From contig NZ_QNQP01000003.1 of NCBI RefSeq assembly GCF_003316635.1, positions 1 through 64,000 of the forward strand: a stretch of DNA of 64,000 bases, written 5' to 3'. The first letter of the stretch is position 1, and every line of letters starts with the position of its first letter. The notes below the pieces were generated by a model. The model had not been told where the DNA came from. It did not search any database and saw only the letters and a program-made list of their open reading frames with translations. The stretch is from Roseovarius dicentrarchi (lineage in GTDB: Bacteria; Pseudomonadota; Alphaproteobacteria; Rhodobacterales; Rhodobacteraceae). This document shows, one piece after another, positions 55,357 through 64,000 of this stretch. The position numbers were made by a program, and so were the translations under genes.

Positions 55357-56262
55357 CTACCACTCGGTCGGCCCTTTGTCCGCGAAGGCATTTACCAAAA
55401 AATCAATGAAGGCGCGCACCTTGGGCTGGGTAAACCGGCCCGGCGGGTAAACCGCATAGATGCCTTGGGTTTCAACCGGCAGATCGGGGATGACATCCTC
55501 GACCAGACCCTTGGCCATGGCGCCGGCATAGAGAAAACTGGGCAGATAGGCGATTCCCAGCCCCGAAATCGCGGCGTTCAGCAGGGATTGGCCGTCGTTG
55601 ACGGACAGCCCGCCAGCCGTGCGCACCTGACGTTTTTCGCCGGAGGGCGCGGTCAGTTTCCACACAGAACCGCCCGCCTGGCTGGAGTAATGCAGCAGCT
55701 TATGCTCGTTTAGATCGTCGATCTTGGTCGGGCGCCCATATTTGGCGATGTAGCCGGGCGCGGCAATCATCCGCTTGGTCGTTTCGGTCAGTTTTCGGGC
55801 GCGCAGGGTGCTGTCCTCCAGCTCTCCGATGCGGATGGCCATGTCGAACCCTTCCGAGATCAGCTCGACGTAGCGGTTATTCAGAACCATGTTCACGGTT
55901 ATTTCAGGAAATTCGTCCAGAAAGGTGCCCAAGACGGGGCTGAGGTGATTCACCCCGAAATCCGTGGCGACGCTGATCCGCAGCAAACCCGACGGGTCCG
56001 ACTGCATGGAACTGACCAGCGCGTCAGCCTCGCCCGCGTCGTTCAGCACGCGCAGGGCGCGGTCGTAATAGGCCAGCCCGATTTCCGTCGGGCTGACACG
56101 CCGCGTTGTGCGGTTCAGCAGACGCGCGCCCAGCCGCGCCTCAAGCGAGGAGACATGTTTGGACACCGCCGATTTCGAGATGCCCAGCTTGCGCGCCGCA
56201 TCTGTAAAGCCGCCCTGATCCACAACGGTGGCAAAGGCTTCCATTTCTGTCAGGCGATCCAT
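55357..56262 (-). CDS. LysR-family transcriptional regulator
   Basis: 301 residues. HTH: M-D-R-L-T-E-M-E-A-F-A-T-V-V-D-Q-G-G-F-T followed by K-S-A-V-S-K-H-V. It has the CrgA-like effector half (L-L-R-I-S-V-A-T-D-F-G, later D-G-Q-S-L-L-N-A-A-I-S-G-L-G-I-A-Y-L-P). AAGGA lies 9 nt upstream of the ATG. Its target is not evident; the gene downstream is the FMN reductase. Confidence 0.92.
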   Translation of the reverse strand: MDRLTEMEAFATVVDQGGFTDAARKLGISKSAVSKHVSSLEARLGARLLNRTTRRVSPTEIGLAYYDRALRVLNDAGEADALVSSMQSDPSGLLRISVATDFGVNHLSPVLGTFLDEFPEITVNMVLNNRYVELISEGFDMAIRIGELEDSTLRARKLTETTKRMIAAPGYIAKYGRPTKIDDLNEHKLLHYSSQAGGSVWKLTAPSGEKRQVRTAGGLSVNDGQSLLNAAISGLGIAYLPSFLYAGAMAKGLVEDVIPDLPVETQGIYAVYPPGRFTQPKVRAFIDFLVNAFADKGPTEW

Positions 56263-56420
56263 GCGAAGGCATCCTTCCGGCTATTTCTTGGCCTTCGGGT
56301 ATGCGGAGCAATTCAGGCACAATAGCGGCGGAGGCCTGACAATCTCGGGGTATTGCCGGGGATCGTTCGCGGCATGGAAACGCGGAAACCCCTGTTTCCG
56401 CCGCCCGCCGCAGCCGTGGA

Positions 56421-57974
56421 TCAAAATAAACTGCCCTGCTCTGGTTTCTTTGGCGCGGGTTTGGGCTTGGGCGATTTTTGCTCAGCGGCGCCGATGTCCA
56501 GCCGTCCATCGGCAAACTCGATCTCCAGCGCGGTGGCTTTCTTCGCCGCCTTCGCGGTGGTGACCAACGCGCCATCGGCGCGCACCACGGCATATCCGCG
56601 CTCCAGCGTGGCCTTGTATCCCAGCGTCTCGCGCAGGCGGTCCAGCGCGTCGATGCGTTGGCGCCAGGCGATGGTTTGCCGCTGCGCCGCCGCCGACAGA
56701 CGTTGCGCGCTGCGGTCCAGATCGGCGCGGCGCGCGGTGATGCCATCGTCCGGCGCACGGGCGATCAGGCGGGCGGACAGCCCCTCCAGCCGCTTCGCAT
56801 CGTCGCGCGTGCGGCGCAGCAGCGCACCGCCCAGCCGCTCGGACGCCGCAGTCAACCGGCGGCTGTCGCTGTCGATCATGCGCCGCAGCACGCCGGGGCG
56901 CAGGGCGCCGCCGGATTCGGACAAGGCGACACGGCGCAGTTGCACGCCCCGGATCAGCGCGGCAGGCAGGCGGTCGCCCCAGACGTCCAGCCGCTGGCGC
57001 GGAGTGTCCAGCAGCGCCTCGACCCGTGGCAGGGCGCGCGACAGATCGCGCAGCCGTTGGCCGCGCTGCGTGACCCCGGTGGTCAGCGCGTGGATCAGTC
57101 GCCCCTCTTGCCCGTCCAGCCATGTCAGCAGTTCCATCCGCACCGGCACGGCCAGTTCGGCGGCGGCGGTGGGGGTGGGTGCGCGTTTGTCCGAGGCGTA
57201 GTCGATCAGGGTGGTATCGGTCTCATGCCCGACGGCGGAAATCAGGGGAATGTCGCTGGCCGCTGCCGCGCGCACCACCGATTCCTCGTTGAAGCCCCAG
57301 AGATCCTCGATCGAGCCGCCGCCGCGCGCGACGATGATCAGATCGGGCCGGGGCAGCGCGCCGCCCGGCGTCATGGCGTTGAAGCCCTCGATGGCGCGTG
57401 TCACTTCGGGCGCGCAGCGTTCGCCCTGAACGGCGACAGGCCAGATCAGCACCTTGCGCGGGAAACGGTCGCGCAGGCGGTGCAAGATATCGCGGATCAC
57501 CGCGCCCGAGGGCGAGGTGACGACACCGATGATTTCAGGCAGATAGGGCAGGGGCCGCTTCCGATCTGAGGCAAACAGCCCTTCGGCGGCCAGCGCCGCC
57601 TTGCGTTTTTCCAGCATCGCCATCAGCGCCCCGGCGCCGGCCGGTTTGATATCCTCGATCACAATCTGATAGCGGGACTGGCCGGGGAATGTGGTCAGGC
57701 GGCCGGTTGCGACCACCTCCATCCCTTCCTCGGGCATGACGGGCAGGCGGCCTGCAACGCCCTTCCAGATGATGCCGTTGATGACGGCGCGATCATCCTT
57801 GAGGTCCAGATAGATATGGCCCGATTTGGGGCGGGAGACGCGGCCGATTTCGCCGCGCACGCGCACATGGCCAAACTCGCCCTCGATCATGCGCTTGATC
57901 GCGCCCGACAAGTCCGAGACGGAAAATTCGGGCGCGTTATCGCCGGGGTGGGGATCATCAATCAGGTCAGACAT
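56421..57974 (-). CDS. xseA: Exodeoxyribonuclease VII, large subunit
   Basis: Catalytic subunit of a single-strand-specific exonuclease. 517 residues: N-terminal OB fold (G-H-I-Y-L-D-L-K-D-D-R-A-V-I-N), catalytic domain with G-V-V-T-S-P-S-G-A-V-I-R-D and A-R-G-G-G-S-I-E-D-L-W-G-F-N, then a long helical arm of repeated R-L-x-x-A units and a Lys/Pro-rich tail. The small subunit xseB is not adjacent. Confidence 0.95.
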   Translation of the reverse strand: MSDLIDDPHPGDNAPEFSVSDLSGAIKRMIEGEFGHVRVRGEIGRVSRPKSGHIYLDLKDDRAVINGIIWKGVAGRLPVMPEEGMEVVATGRLTTFPGQSRYQIVIEDIKPAGAGALMAMLEKRKAALAAEGLFASDRKRPLPYLPEIIGVVTSPSGAVIRDILHRLRDRFPRKVLIWPVAVQGERCAPEVTRAIEGFNAMTPGGALPRPDLIIVARGGGSIEDLWGFNEESVVRAAAASDIPLISAVGHETDTTLIDYASDKRAPTPTAAAELAVPVRMELLTWLDGQEGRLIHALTTGVTQRGQRLRDLSRALPRVEALLDTPRQRLDVWGDRLPAALIRGVQLRRVALSESGGALRPGVLRRMIDSDSRRLTAASERLGGALLRRTRDDAKRLEGLSARLIARAPDDGITARRADLDRSAQRLSAAAQRQTIAWRQRIDALDRLRETLGYKATLERGYAVVRADGALVTTAKAAKKATALEIEFADGRLDIGAAEQKSPKPKPAPKKPEQGSLF

Positions 57975-58015
57975 GCCCCATCAATGCCCCATCCCGGCGC
58001 GCTTGAAAAGATGCG

Positions 58016-58576
58016 CTATGCGTCGCGGGCCGTATGCTTACCCTCGGCGATTTCCTCGATCAGCTTGGCACTGAAGGCGGGCAGGTCATCGGGGTTGCGG
58101 CTGGTGACCAGCCCAAGATCTGTGACAACTTCCTTGTCGTGCCAGTTGGCGCCTGCATTCTCCACATCCTTGCGGATCGAGTGATACGAGGTCATGTCGC
58201 GCCCCTTTGCGATGTCCGCCTCGATCAGCAGCCACGGGGCGTGGCAAATAGCGCCGATGGGCTTTTTGGCATCCCAGAATGCCCGCACGAATGCGACGGC
58301 ATCGGGATTTGCGCGCAGAATGTCGGGGTTCATCTGGCCGCCGGGCAAAACCAGCGCATCGTAATCCGCCGATTTCACCGCATCCAGATTGTGATCGACC
58401 TTGACGATCTGGCCCCAGTCACCGCCGTCCCAGCCGCGGATCTCGCCGCCCTCGGGCGCGATGACGTGAACGGTGGCGCCCGCGTCCTCCAGCGCCTTTT
58501 GCGGGTGCTCCAGCTCGGACTGCTCGAAACCGTGGGTTGCCAGAATTGCGATTTTACGTCCTGAAATATCAGCCAT
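58016..58576 (-). CDS. DJ-1/PfpI-family protein
   Basis: 186 residues with the class I glutamine-amidotransferase-like fold. The nucleophile elbow is A-I-C-H-A-P-W-L-L-I-E, with I-A-I-L-A-T-H-G-F-E-Q-S-E at the start and L-V-L-P-G-G-Q-M-N-P-D in the middle. It resembles YhbO/PfpI stress proteins with deglycase or chaperone roles reported. AAGGAA lies 8 nt before ATG 58576; the very long upstream frame is antisense to purD. Confidence 0.92.
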   Translation of the reverse strand: MADISGRKIAILATHGFEQSELEHPQKALEDAGATVHVIAPEGGEIRGWDGGDWGQIVKVDHNLDAVKSADYDALVLPGGQMNPDILRANPDAVAFVRAFWDAKKPIGAICHAPWLLIEADIAKGRDMTSYHSIRKDVENAGANWHDKEVVTDLGLVTSRNPDDLPAFSAKLIEEIAEGKHTARDA

Positions 58577-58711
58577 TGTGTTTTCCTTCATCTGTTGATG
58601 ATACCTGACCACATAACGCTTGCCGTGCGGCGATGTTCCATGCGGCGCGCTTGCCTGCGCGAAGCCTTGCGCATAATGAAGGGCGCGAAGTGCAGACAGC
58701 AGGAGAGCGGC

Positions 58712-59977
58712 ATGAATATCTTGATCCTTGGCAGTGGCGGGCGCGAACACAGCCTTGCATGGGCCGTGCTGCAAAACCCCAAATGCGACCGGCTGATCGT
58801 GGCGCCGGGCAATGCCGGGATCGCGGACATTGCCGAATGTGCGACCGGGCTGGACATCATGAACCCCGGTGCGGTGGTTACATTCGCCGAACAGGAGGCG
58901 ATTGACTTCGTCATCATCGGCCCCGAGGCGCCGCTTGCCGCCGGCGTGGCCGAGCGTTTGCGCGAGGCGGGCGTTCTGACCTTTGGCCCATCCATGGCCG
59001 CGGCGCAGCTGGAGGCGTCCAAGCACTTTACCAAGGAAGTTTGCGACGCCTGCAACGCGCCGACCGCCGCCTACGGCCATTTCACCAACGCCGCTGCCGC
59101 ACGGGATTATGTCACCGCCCAAGGCGCGCCGATTGTGATCAAGGCGGATGGGCTGGCCGCCGGCAAGGGCGTCATCATTGCCGAAACGATCCCGCAGGCG
59201 CATGACGCCATTGACGACATGTTCGGCGGTGCCTTTGGCGGTGCCGGCGCCGAGGTGGTGATCGAGGAATTCATGCAGGGCGAGGAGGCATCGCTGTTCG
59301 TTCTCTGCGACGGGGAAAACATCCTGTCCATCGGCACAGCGCAGGATCACAAGCGGGTGGGCGAGGGCGACAACGGCCCCAATACCGGCGGCATGGGCGC
59401 CTATTCGCCCGCCCCCGTCGTCACGCCCGAAATCGAGGCGCGCGCGATGGACGAAATCGTGCGCCCGACGATTGCGGAAATGGCCCGGCGCGGGACGCCG
59501 TTTCAGGGAATCCTTTACGCTGGGCTGATGATCGAAGACGGCCAGCCGCGGCTGGTGGAATATAACGTGCGCTTTGGCGATCCCGAAGCGCAGGTATTGA
59601 TGATGCGCCTTGGCGCGCAGGCGCTGGACCTGATGCACGCCGCCGCCGAGGGGCGGCTGGACCAGACCGGCGTGACCTGGGCCGAGGATCATGCGCTGTG
59701 CGTGGTCATGGCCGCAGACGGATATCCGGGCGATTATGCCAAGGGCAGCGTGATCGGCGGGCTGGACGATTGCCCGGCTGACAGCTTTCACATGGTGTTT
59801 CATGCCGGGACGGCCAAAAAGGATGGGAAGATTACCGCGGCAGGCGGGCGCGTTCTGGGCGTGACGGCGCGCGGCGCCAGCCTGCGCGAGGCGGCGGATC
59901 GCGCTTACGGCATGGTGGACCGGATCGACTGGCCCCAAGGGTTCTGCCGCCGCGATATCGGCTGGCGCGCCCTGTGA
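58712..59977 (+). CDS. purD: Phosphoribosylamine-glycine ligase
   Basis: ATP-grasp enzyme of purine synthesis joining phosphoribosylamine and glycine. 421 residues. Motifs: I-L-G-S-G-G-R-E-H-S-L-A at the N-terminus, F-G-P-S-M-A-A-A-Q-L-E-A-S-K, and the ATP-grasp block G-P-N-T-G-G-M-G-A-Y-S-P. AGGAGA precedes ATG 58712. The stop overlaps the GTG start of the next gene. Confidence 0.96.
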   Translation: MNILILGSGGREHSLAWAVLQNPKCDRLIVAPGNAGIADIAECATGLDIMNPGAVVTFAEQEAIDFVIIGPEAPLAAGVAERLREAGVLTFGPSMAAAQLEASKHFTKEVCDACNAPTAAYGHFTNAAAARDYVTAQGAPIVIKADGLAAGKGVIIAETIPQAHDAIDDMFGGAFGGAGAEVVIEEFMQGEEASLFVLCDGENILSIGTAQDHKRVGEGDNGPNTGGMGAYSPAPVVTPEIEARAMDEIVRPTIAEMARRGTPFQGILYAGLMIEDGQPRLVEYNVRFGDPEAQVLMMRLGAQALDLMHAAAEGRLDQTGVTWAEDHALCVVMAADGYPGDYAKGSVIGGLDDCPADSFHMVFHAGTAKKDGKITAAGGRVLGVTARGASLREAADRAYGMVDRIDWPQGFCRRDIGWRAL

Positions 59978-60855
59978 TCATTCGGGACAAACCGGGGCTG
60001 CTGCAACTGCTGTTTTCAGTGCGCGGCTCGGTCTTGCCCCGGATCCTGCCACGGATTGCGTTCGTCACATCCTTTGCCATCGGACTGGTCTGGATTGATC
60101 AGACCTATCTGCTGCTGCCGCATACCAACGCCGCGCCGTTTGCGGTGTTCGGCATTGCGCTGTCGCTGTTCCTGGGCTTTCGCAACAACGCCGCGCATGA
60201 CCGGTGGTGGGAGGGGCGCAAACTGTGGGGTCAACTGATCGCCGACATGCGGGCGCTGTCGCGCGAGGTTGAGATTTTCCTGCCCGAGGCTGCCGATCGT
60301 CGCCGCGTTCTGACGCTTGCGCTGGGGTTCATTCATGCGCACCGGCTGAACCTGCGGAGGTTACCGTCGAAATCCGCACCGCTGAACTGGCTGAGCGCCG
60401 AGGATCTGGCCACGCCGCACCCGCCCTGCACCAAGTTGAACCAGATGACCGAGCTGGTGGCCCGTGCCGCGCCCGATGGCTTTGCCCGCCGCGCCCTGGC
60501 TGAGCGTTTGGCCGCGATCACCCGTGCGCAGGCGGGGTGCGAGCGGATTGCGACAACGCCGCTGCCATATGTGTATTCGCTGCTGATTTTTCGCACCACA
60601 TATCTGTATTGCGGCCTGATTCCGTTCGGGTTGATTGAAACGGCTGGCTGGCTGACGCCGGTGTTCGTGGCGATCATGGCTTACATTTTCTTTGGCCTTG
60701 CCGAAGTGACCGAGGAATTGGCCCACCCGTTCGGCGAGACGGTGAATGGCCTGCCGCTGGACGCGATGTGCCGCACGATTGAAATCAGTCTGGCACCGCA
60801 CATGGGCATGGCGCCGCCCGAACCGATGAAGGCAGACCGGTTCTATCTGAGCTGA
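59974..60855 (+). CDS. Bestrophin-family membrane protein
   Basis: 293 residues. The R-N-N-A-A-H-D-R-W-W-E-G-R-K-L-W-G stretch near residue 70 is the bestrophin signature. Membrane spans are visible near residues 22-45, 50-68, 200-225 and 228-250. Bacterial bestrophins form pentameric channels, some cation-selective. Start GTG 59974 overlaps the purD stop, so it is translated from the purD message. Confidence 0.88.
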   Translation: MIIRDKPGLLQLLFSVRGSVLPRILPRIAFVTSFAIGLVWIDQTYLLLPHTNAAPFAVFGIALSLFLGFRNNAAHDRWWEGRKLWGQLIADMRALSREVEIFLPEAADRRRVLTLALGFIHAHRLNLRRLPSKSAPLNWLSAEDLATPHPPCTKLNQMTELVARAAPDGFARRALAERLAAITRAQAGCERIATTPLPYVYSLLIFRTTYLYCGLIPFGLIETAGWLTPVFVAIMAYIFFGLAEVTEELAHPFGETVNGLPLDAMCRTIEISLAPHMGMAPPEPMKADRFYLS

Positions 60856-60912
60856 AATGCAAAAGGGCGCGGCGCCGCGCGCCACGCCCCTGAAATTGCG
60901 CAGGTGCGAAAA

Positions 60913-61347
<435 letters not shown>

Positions 61348-61361
61348 CTATCTTTGTTCGC

Positions 61362-61736
61362 ATGAAGGATTTCGTCTATGCACGCCCCCGCCACCCCGAT
61401 GACTGGCCGCGCCCGCCCAGTGCAATCATCGCCGAAAGGCTGCATCTGCCGCCCACCGGCGTGCGGGTGACGGTGGCGGGGCTGGTGATTTTGCGCCAGC
61501 GGCCCGGCACCGCCAACGGGACGATTTTCCTGACGCTTGAGGATGAAACCGGCGTCGTCAATGTGATCGTCTGGCGCAAGATGTATGAACGGTTCCGCCG
61601 CGCGGTGATTGCCGGGCGGCTGCTGCGCGTGACGGGGCGGGTGCAGCGCGACAATAACGTGGTGCATATATTGGCCGAGGAGATCGAGGATATATCGCCC
61701 CTGCTGGATGAATTGCTGCGTCTTGAGAATGGTTAA
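61362..61736 (+). CDS. Isolated DnaE2-type OB-fold protein, probable polymerase remnant
   Basis: 124 residues. V-A-G-L-V-I-L-R-Q-R-P-G-T-A-N-G-T-I-F and L-E-D-E-T-G-V-V-N-V-I-V-W match the C-terminal OB-fold of the error-prone polymerase DnaE2/ImuC, and V-V-H-I-L-A-E-E-I-E-D continues it. The polymerase domains (over 900 residues) are missing upstream, where the ferredoxin gene lies instead. Either a decayed dnaE2 tail or a retained stand-alone OB protein. The ATG at 61362 has no convincing ribosome-binding site. Confidence 0.7.
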   Translation: MKDFVYARPRHPDDWPRPPSAIIAERLHLPPTGVRVTVAGLVILRQRPGTANGTIFLTLEDETGVVNVIVWRKMYERFRRAVIAGRLLRVTGRVQRDNNVVHILAEEIEDISPLLDELLRLENG

Positions 61737-61757
61737 TGCGTTAGACCGGCCTGAGCG

Positions 61758-62648
61758 TCACTTCTCAAACAACCGCGCCGCGTCGAAAATACTGTCCAGC
61801 CGTTCGTAACGGTCGCGCGTTTCGGGCCAGTTCGCCTCCTGCGTGGCGGCGATCAGCGCCTCCAGCAGCATCATGGTTGAGGTGTTGCTGTCCCATGCCG
61901 ACGGGATCTGCGTCCAGCAATGGAACGTGTGCCGCGCATGGGCGGCGGCGGGGCTGGCCCATTGATCGGTGATCAGGATCACGGCAACGCCGCGTTCGGT
62001 GGCCAGCTGCGCAAGGCGCAGCAGGTTCGTCTCGTACCGGCGCATGTCGAACAGCAGCAGGACATCGCCCTCGCTCATGTCCAGAACGTAATGCGGCCAT
62101 GTGGCCGAGCTGGAGGTCATGTGGGTGATCCGCCGCCGCACCGCCTGAAAATGGGTAAAGGCATAATCGGCCAGCGCCCGGCTGATGCGCCCGCCCACCA
62201 CGTATAGCCGCCGGTCCGTATCGGCCAGCAGCTGCGTTGCGGCGTCGAACTGCGCGCTGTCCAGATTGGCCAGCGTCTGCTGGATATTGTCGCCGACGGC
62301 AGTGGCAAAGCGGTTCAGCAGATGCGATTCAGGCACCTCGCTGGCCCATTGATCGCGGCGCTGGGTGGGGCCGGATGCCTTGGCCTCCAGCTCGGCCAGC
62401 AGGGCCTGCTGGAACTGCGGATAGCCCTTGAAACCCAGCTTTTGCACCAACCGCGCCAGCGTCGGCGTGGACACCTCGGCGTTGGCCGCCGCGATGGTGA
62501 TCGAGGCAAGGCCGGCGGCCGGGTAATTGTCCAGCAAGGCTTGGGCGAATTTACGTTCGGAGGCTGTCAGCGCGCCGTAATGAGCGCGGATCGCCTCGCG
62601 CACGGTGCGCCCGGCGGACGGGCCGGCGGATGGGGAGGTCTGGCTCAT
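61758..62648 (-). CDS. RpiR/MurR-family transcriptional regulator
   Basis: 296 residues: N-terminal HTH_6 (A-I-R-A-H-Y-G-A-L-T-A-S-E-R-K-F-A, then S-T-P-T-L-A-R-L-V-Q-K-L-G-F) and a C-terminal SIS domain (R-L-Y-V-V-G-G-R-I-S-R-A-L-A-D). SIS domains usually bind phosphosugars, but relatives beside amidohydrolase and TRAP genes respond to other ligands. GGAGA is 7 nt before ATG 62648. Divergent from the amidohydrolase-TRAP operon, with a palindrome between. Confidence 0.9.
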   Translation of the reverse strand: MSQTSPSAGPSAGRTVREAIRAHYGALTASERKFAQALLDNYPAAGLASITIAAANAEVSTPTLARLVQKLGFKGYPQFQQALLAELEAKASGPTQRRDQWASEVPESHLLNRFATAVGDNIQQTLANLDSAQFDAATQLLADTDRRLYVVGGRISRALADYAFTHFQAVRRRITHMTSSSATWPHYVLDMSEGDVLLLFDMRRYETNLLRLAQLATERGVAVILITDQWASPAAAHARHTFHCWTQIPSAWDSNTSTMMLLEALIAATQEANWPETRDRYERLDSIFDAARLFEK

Positions 62649-62680
62649 GGCAGTTTCTCCGAAATAGCTTTGAGAAGATA

Positions 62681-62709
62681 TTGACAGAAAATGGACAACG
62701 TGGAAACAT
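62681..62709 (+). promoter_or_regulatory. Candidate promoter for the amidohydrolase-TRAP operon
   Basis: TTGACA at 62681-62686 and a weak -10 hexamer AAACAT at 62704-62709 are 17 bases apart. The -10 lies inside a palindrome, so a bound repressor would block it. The -35 matches consensus; the -10 matches only 3 of 6 positions. Confidence 0.4.
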
Positions 62710-62716
62710 CTTTCCA
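62701..62716. promoter_or_regulatory. Palindrome TGGAAA-N4-TTTCCA, candidate RpiR operator
   Basis: Perfect 6-bp half-sites around CATC, in the divergent region between the RpiR gene and the amidohydrolase. RpiR-type regulators bind short A/T-rich dyads of this kind. Assignment rests on position and symmetry. Confidence 0.55.
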
Positions 62717-62733
62717 AACAGCGAGGGGATGTC

Positions 62734-63519
62734 ATGCAGGGCGAGCCGCAGACAGATGCAATGGTCGAGATTATCGGCGCGGATGCCAAGGGTGCCGCGC
62801 TTGTTTTGTGCGAACATGCCGCGCATGCCATTCCCGAGCGCTACAATGGTCTGGGCCTGACGCCCGAGGCTGCGGTTAGCCATGCGGCCTGGGATCCCGG
62901 CGCGCGCGATCTGGCGGTGTATCTGGCCGATTGTCTGGACGGAACGCTGATCGCCGCCACCGTGTCGCGGCTGGTCTATGACTGCAACCGCCCGCCCGAG
63001 GCGGCATCGGCCATGCCTGAAAAATCCGAACTGATCGAGGTGCCGGGCAATGTCGGCCTGACGGACGCGCAGCGGGCAGAGCGGACCGATACGGTTTATC
63101 GCCCGTTTTGCGCGGCGGTCTCCAATGTCGTGGCCGCGCGGCAGCAGCGGCGCCAGCCGACTGCGGTGATCACCGTCCACAGCTTTACCCCGGTTTATTA
63201 TGGCGAAACGCGCGAGACGGAAATCGGCATCCTGCACGACTGCGATTCCGATCTGGCCGACGCGATCCTGCACAGCCCCGCCAAGGCGGCAGAGCGGGTG
63301 ATCCACCGCAATCAGCCTTATGGGCCGGAGGACGGCGTGACCCATTCGCTGCAAATTCACGGCATGGCGCATGGCCTGCCGAACGTGATGATCGAAGTGC
63401 GCAACGATCTGCTGCAAACACCCGAGGATGTCGCCGATATCGGGCAGGAACTCTGCGCGATGATCCGGCCTGCGCTGATTGATCTGGGTCTGCAACCCGA
63501 GGGGGGCGCCAATGCCTAA
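62734..63519 (+). CDS. N-formylglutamate amidohydrolase family protein (second copy)
   Basis: 261 residues. L-V-L-C-E-H-A-A-H-A-I-P near residue 25, V-Y-D-C-N-R-P-P, T-V-H-S-F-T-P-V-Y-Y and the late H-G-L-P-N-V-M-I-E-V-R-N-D identify the HutG-like family. GAGGGG precedes the ATG. The stop overlaps the TRAP gene start by 8 nt, so hydrolysis and uptake are coupled: the imported solute is probably an N-acylated amino acid or similar amide. Only distantly like the other family member at 51.9 kb. Confidence 0.87.
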   Translation: MQGEPQTDAMVEIIGADAKGAALVLCEHAAHAIPERYNGLGLTPEAAVSHAAWDPGARDLAVYLADCLDGTLIAATVSRLVYDCNRPPEAASAMPEKSELIEVPGNVGLTDAQRAERTDTVYRPFCAAVSNVVAARQQRRQPTAVITVHSFTPVYYGETRETEIGILHDCDSDLADAILHSPAKAAERVIHRNQPYGPEDGVTHSLQIHGMAHGLPNVMIEVRNDLLQTPEDVADIGQELCAMIRPALIDLGLQPEGGANA

Positions 63520-64000
63520 AGTCATCCGGGGGTTCGTGCGCGGCGTCGATGCGATGAACTATTTCATCGGGCGCATCGCCATGTACCTGATCTTTGCGCT
63601 GATCGGCGTGCTGATGTGGTCGTCCGTCTCCAAGACGTTTTTCGAGCCGACGCTGTGGACGCTGGAAATGGCGCAATTCGTCATGGTCGCGTTCTACGTT
63701 TTGGGCGGCCCATACGCGATCCAGATGGGATCGAACGTGCGGATGGATCTGTTTTACGGCAACTGGACCATGCGGCAAAAGGCATGGATGGACGCGTTTA
63801 CCGTATTGTTCCTGATGTTCTATCTGGGCGTTCTGCTGTATGGCGCGATCGGATCGACCGCCTATTCGCTGGGCCACTTCACCGGCGAGCCGTTCAGCTT
63901 CTTCTGGGGGCTGTTTACCACGCTCATCACCGAAGGCCCGTCAGCGGCCAAGGAGCAGATGGGCTTCATGGAGCGCAGCCCGACAGCCTGGCGCCCCTAT
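63512..64000 (+). CDS. TRAP transporter small permease (DctQ type), cut by window edge
   Basis: 163 codons are visible from ATG 63512 to the edge with no stop. GAGGGG lies upstream. Membrane spans are seen near residues 20-42, 56-75 and 100-125, with L-E-M-A-Q-F-V-M-V-A-F-Y-V-L-G-G-P-Y-A between, the DctQ signature. TRAP carriers need this small subunit, a large permease and a binding protein, the last two expected just beyond 64000. Overlaps the amidohydrolase gene. Confidence 0.88.
   Translation, partial: MPKVIRGFVRGVDAMNYFIGRIAMYLIFALIGVLMWSSVSKTFFEPTLWTLEMAQFVMVAFYVLGGPYAIQMGSNVRMDLFYGNWTMRQKAWMDAFTVLFLMFYLGVLLYGAIGSTAYSLGHFTGEPFSFFWGLFTTLITEGPSAAKEQMGFMERSPTAWRPY

Overview
The window is GC-rich chromosomal DNA from an alphaproteobacterium. 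Gene content and order point to the Rhodobacteraceae, probably the Roseobacter group. Supporting markers are a petP/petR regulator pair, a pyruvate dehydrogenase E1-beta with its own lipoyl domain, a class I fructose-bisphosphate aldolase beside pgk, a TIGR02300 acidic protein, and a 41-residue L36 without the zinc-ligand set. This assignment rests on recognising protein families; no search was run. Start codons were chosen from visible Shine-Dalgarno sequences wherever these separated the candidates.

Layout: 1-1.3 kb holds the end of an IS66-type transposase and an unrecognised ORF that may be truncated by it. 1.5-6.4 kb has ilvE, petP-petR and leuC/leuD, with a small opposite-strand DUF2945-type gene between leuC and leuD. 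6.6-16.3 kb is housekeeping: a membrane protein and a phosphatase-like exported protein, then hemF, a divergent SDR, an rsmC-like methyltransferase, clpS and zapE on the minus strand, then a LysE-type exporter, accA, a GntR regulator, a YgjP-like metallopeptidase and a TIGR02300 protein. 16.4-19.9 kb is a decayed accessory spot: tRNA-Ala(GGC), a frameshifted AAA ATPase, a gene remnant and a complete but disabled IS66 element. 20.2-32.6 kb has two cyclophilins, pgk, fba, an AidB-like acyl-CoA dehydrogenase, a DivIC/FtsB-type protein, the pdhA-pdhB-pdhC operon, an MFS transporter and adk.

32.9-49.7 kb is the most distinctive part, a large acyl-CoA / hydroxyalkanoate catabolic region. An acyl-CoA synthetase and an AraC-type regulator lie on the minus strand. 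On the plus strand run etfB, etfA, an isobutyryl-CoA-dehydrogenase-like enzyme, mmsB, a PhaC-like polymerase with an altered lipase box, a PhaZ-like hydrolase, an enoyl-CoA hydratase, a two-gene Na+/solute symporter, a small membrane protein, an L-2-haloacid-dehalogenase-type HAD enzyme, a type II 3-hydroxyacyl-CoA dehydrogenase, a thiolase and a LysR regulator. Together these could import a carboxylic acid, activate it, take it through a full beta-oxidation cycle or valine-type route, and interconvert the 3-hydroxyacyl intermediate with a polyester.

49.7-64 kb returns to mixed functions: a Tat-type metallo-hydrolase, dinB with an N-terminal zinc finger, two N-formylglutamate amidohydrolases, tRNA-Val(GAC), rpmJ, a DadA-like oxidase, an FMN reductase, a LysR regulator, xseA, a DJ-1/PfpI protein, purD, a bestrophin, a [2Fe-2S] ferredoxin, an isolated DnaE2-type OB fold, and an RpiR regulator divergent from an amidohydrolase-TRAP transporter operon that runs off the right edge. 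I saw no CRISPR array, rRNA, prophage or recognisable intact defence system.
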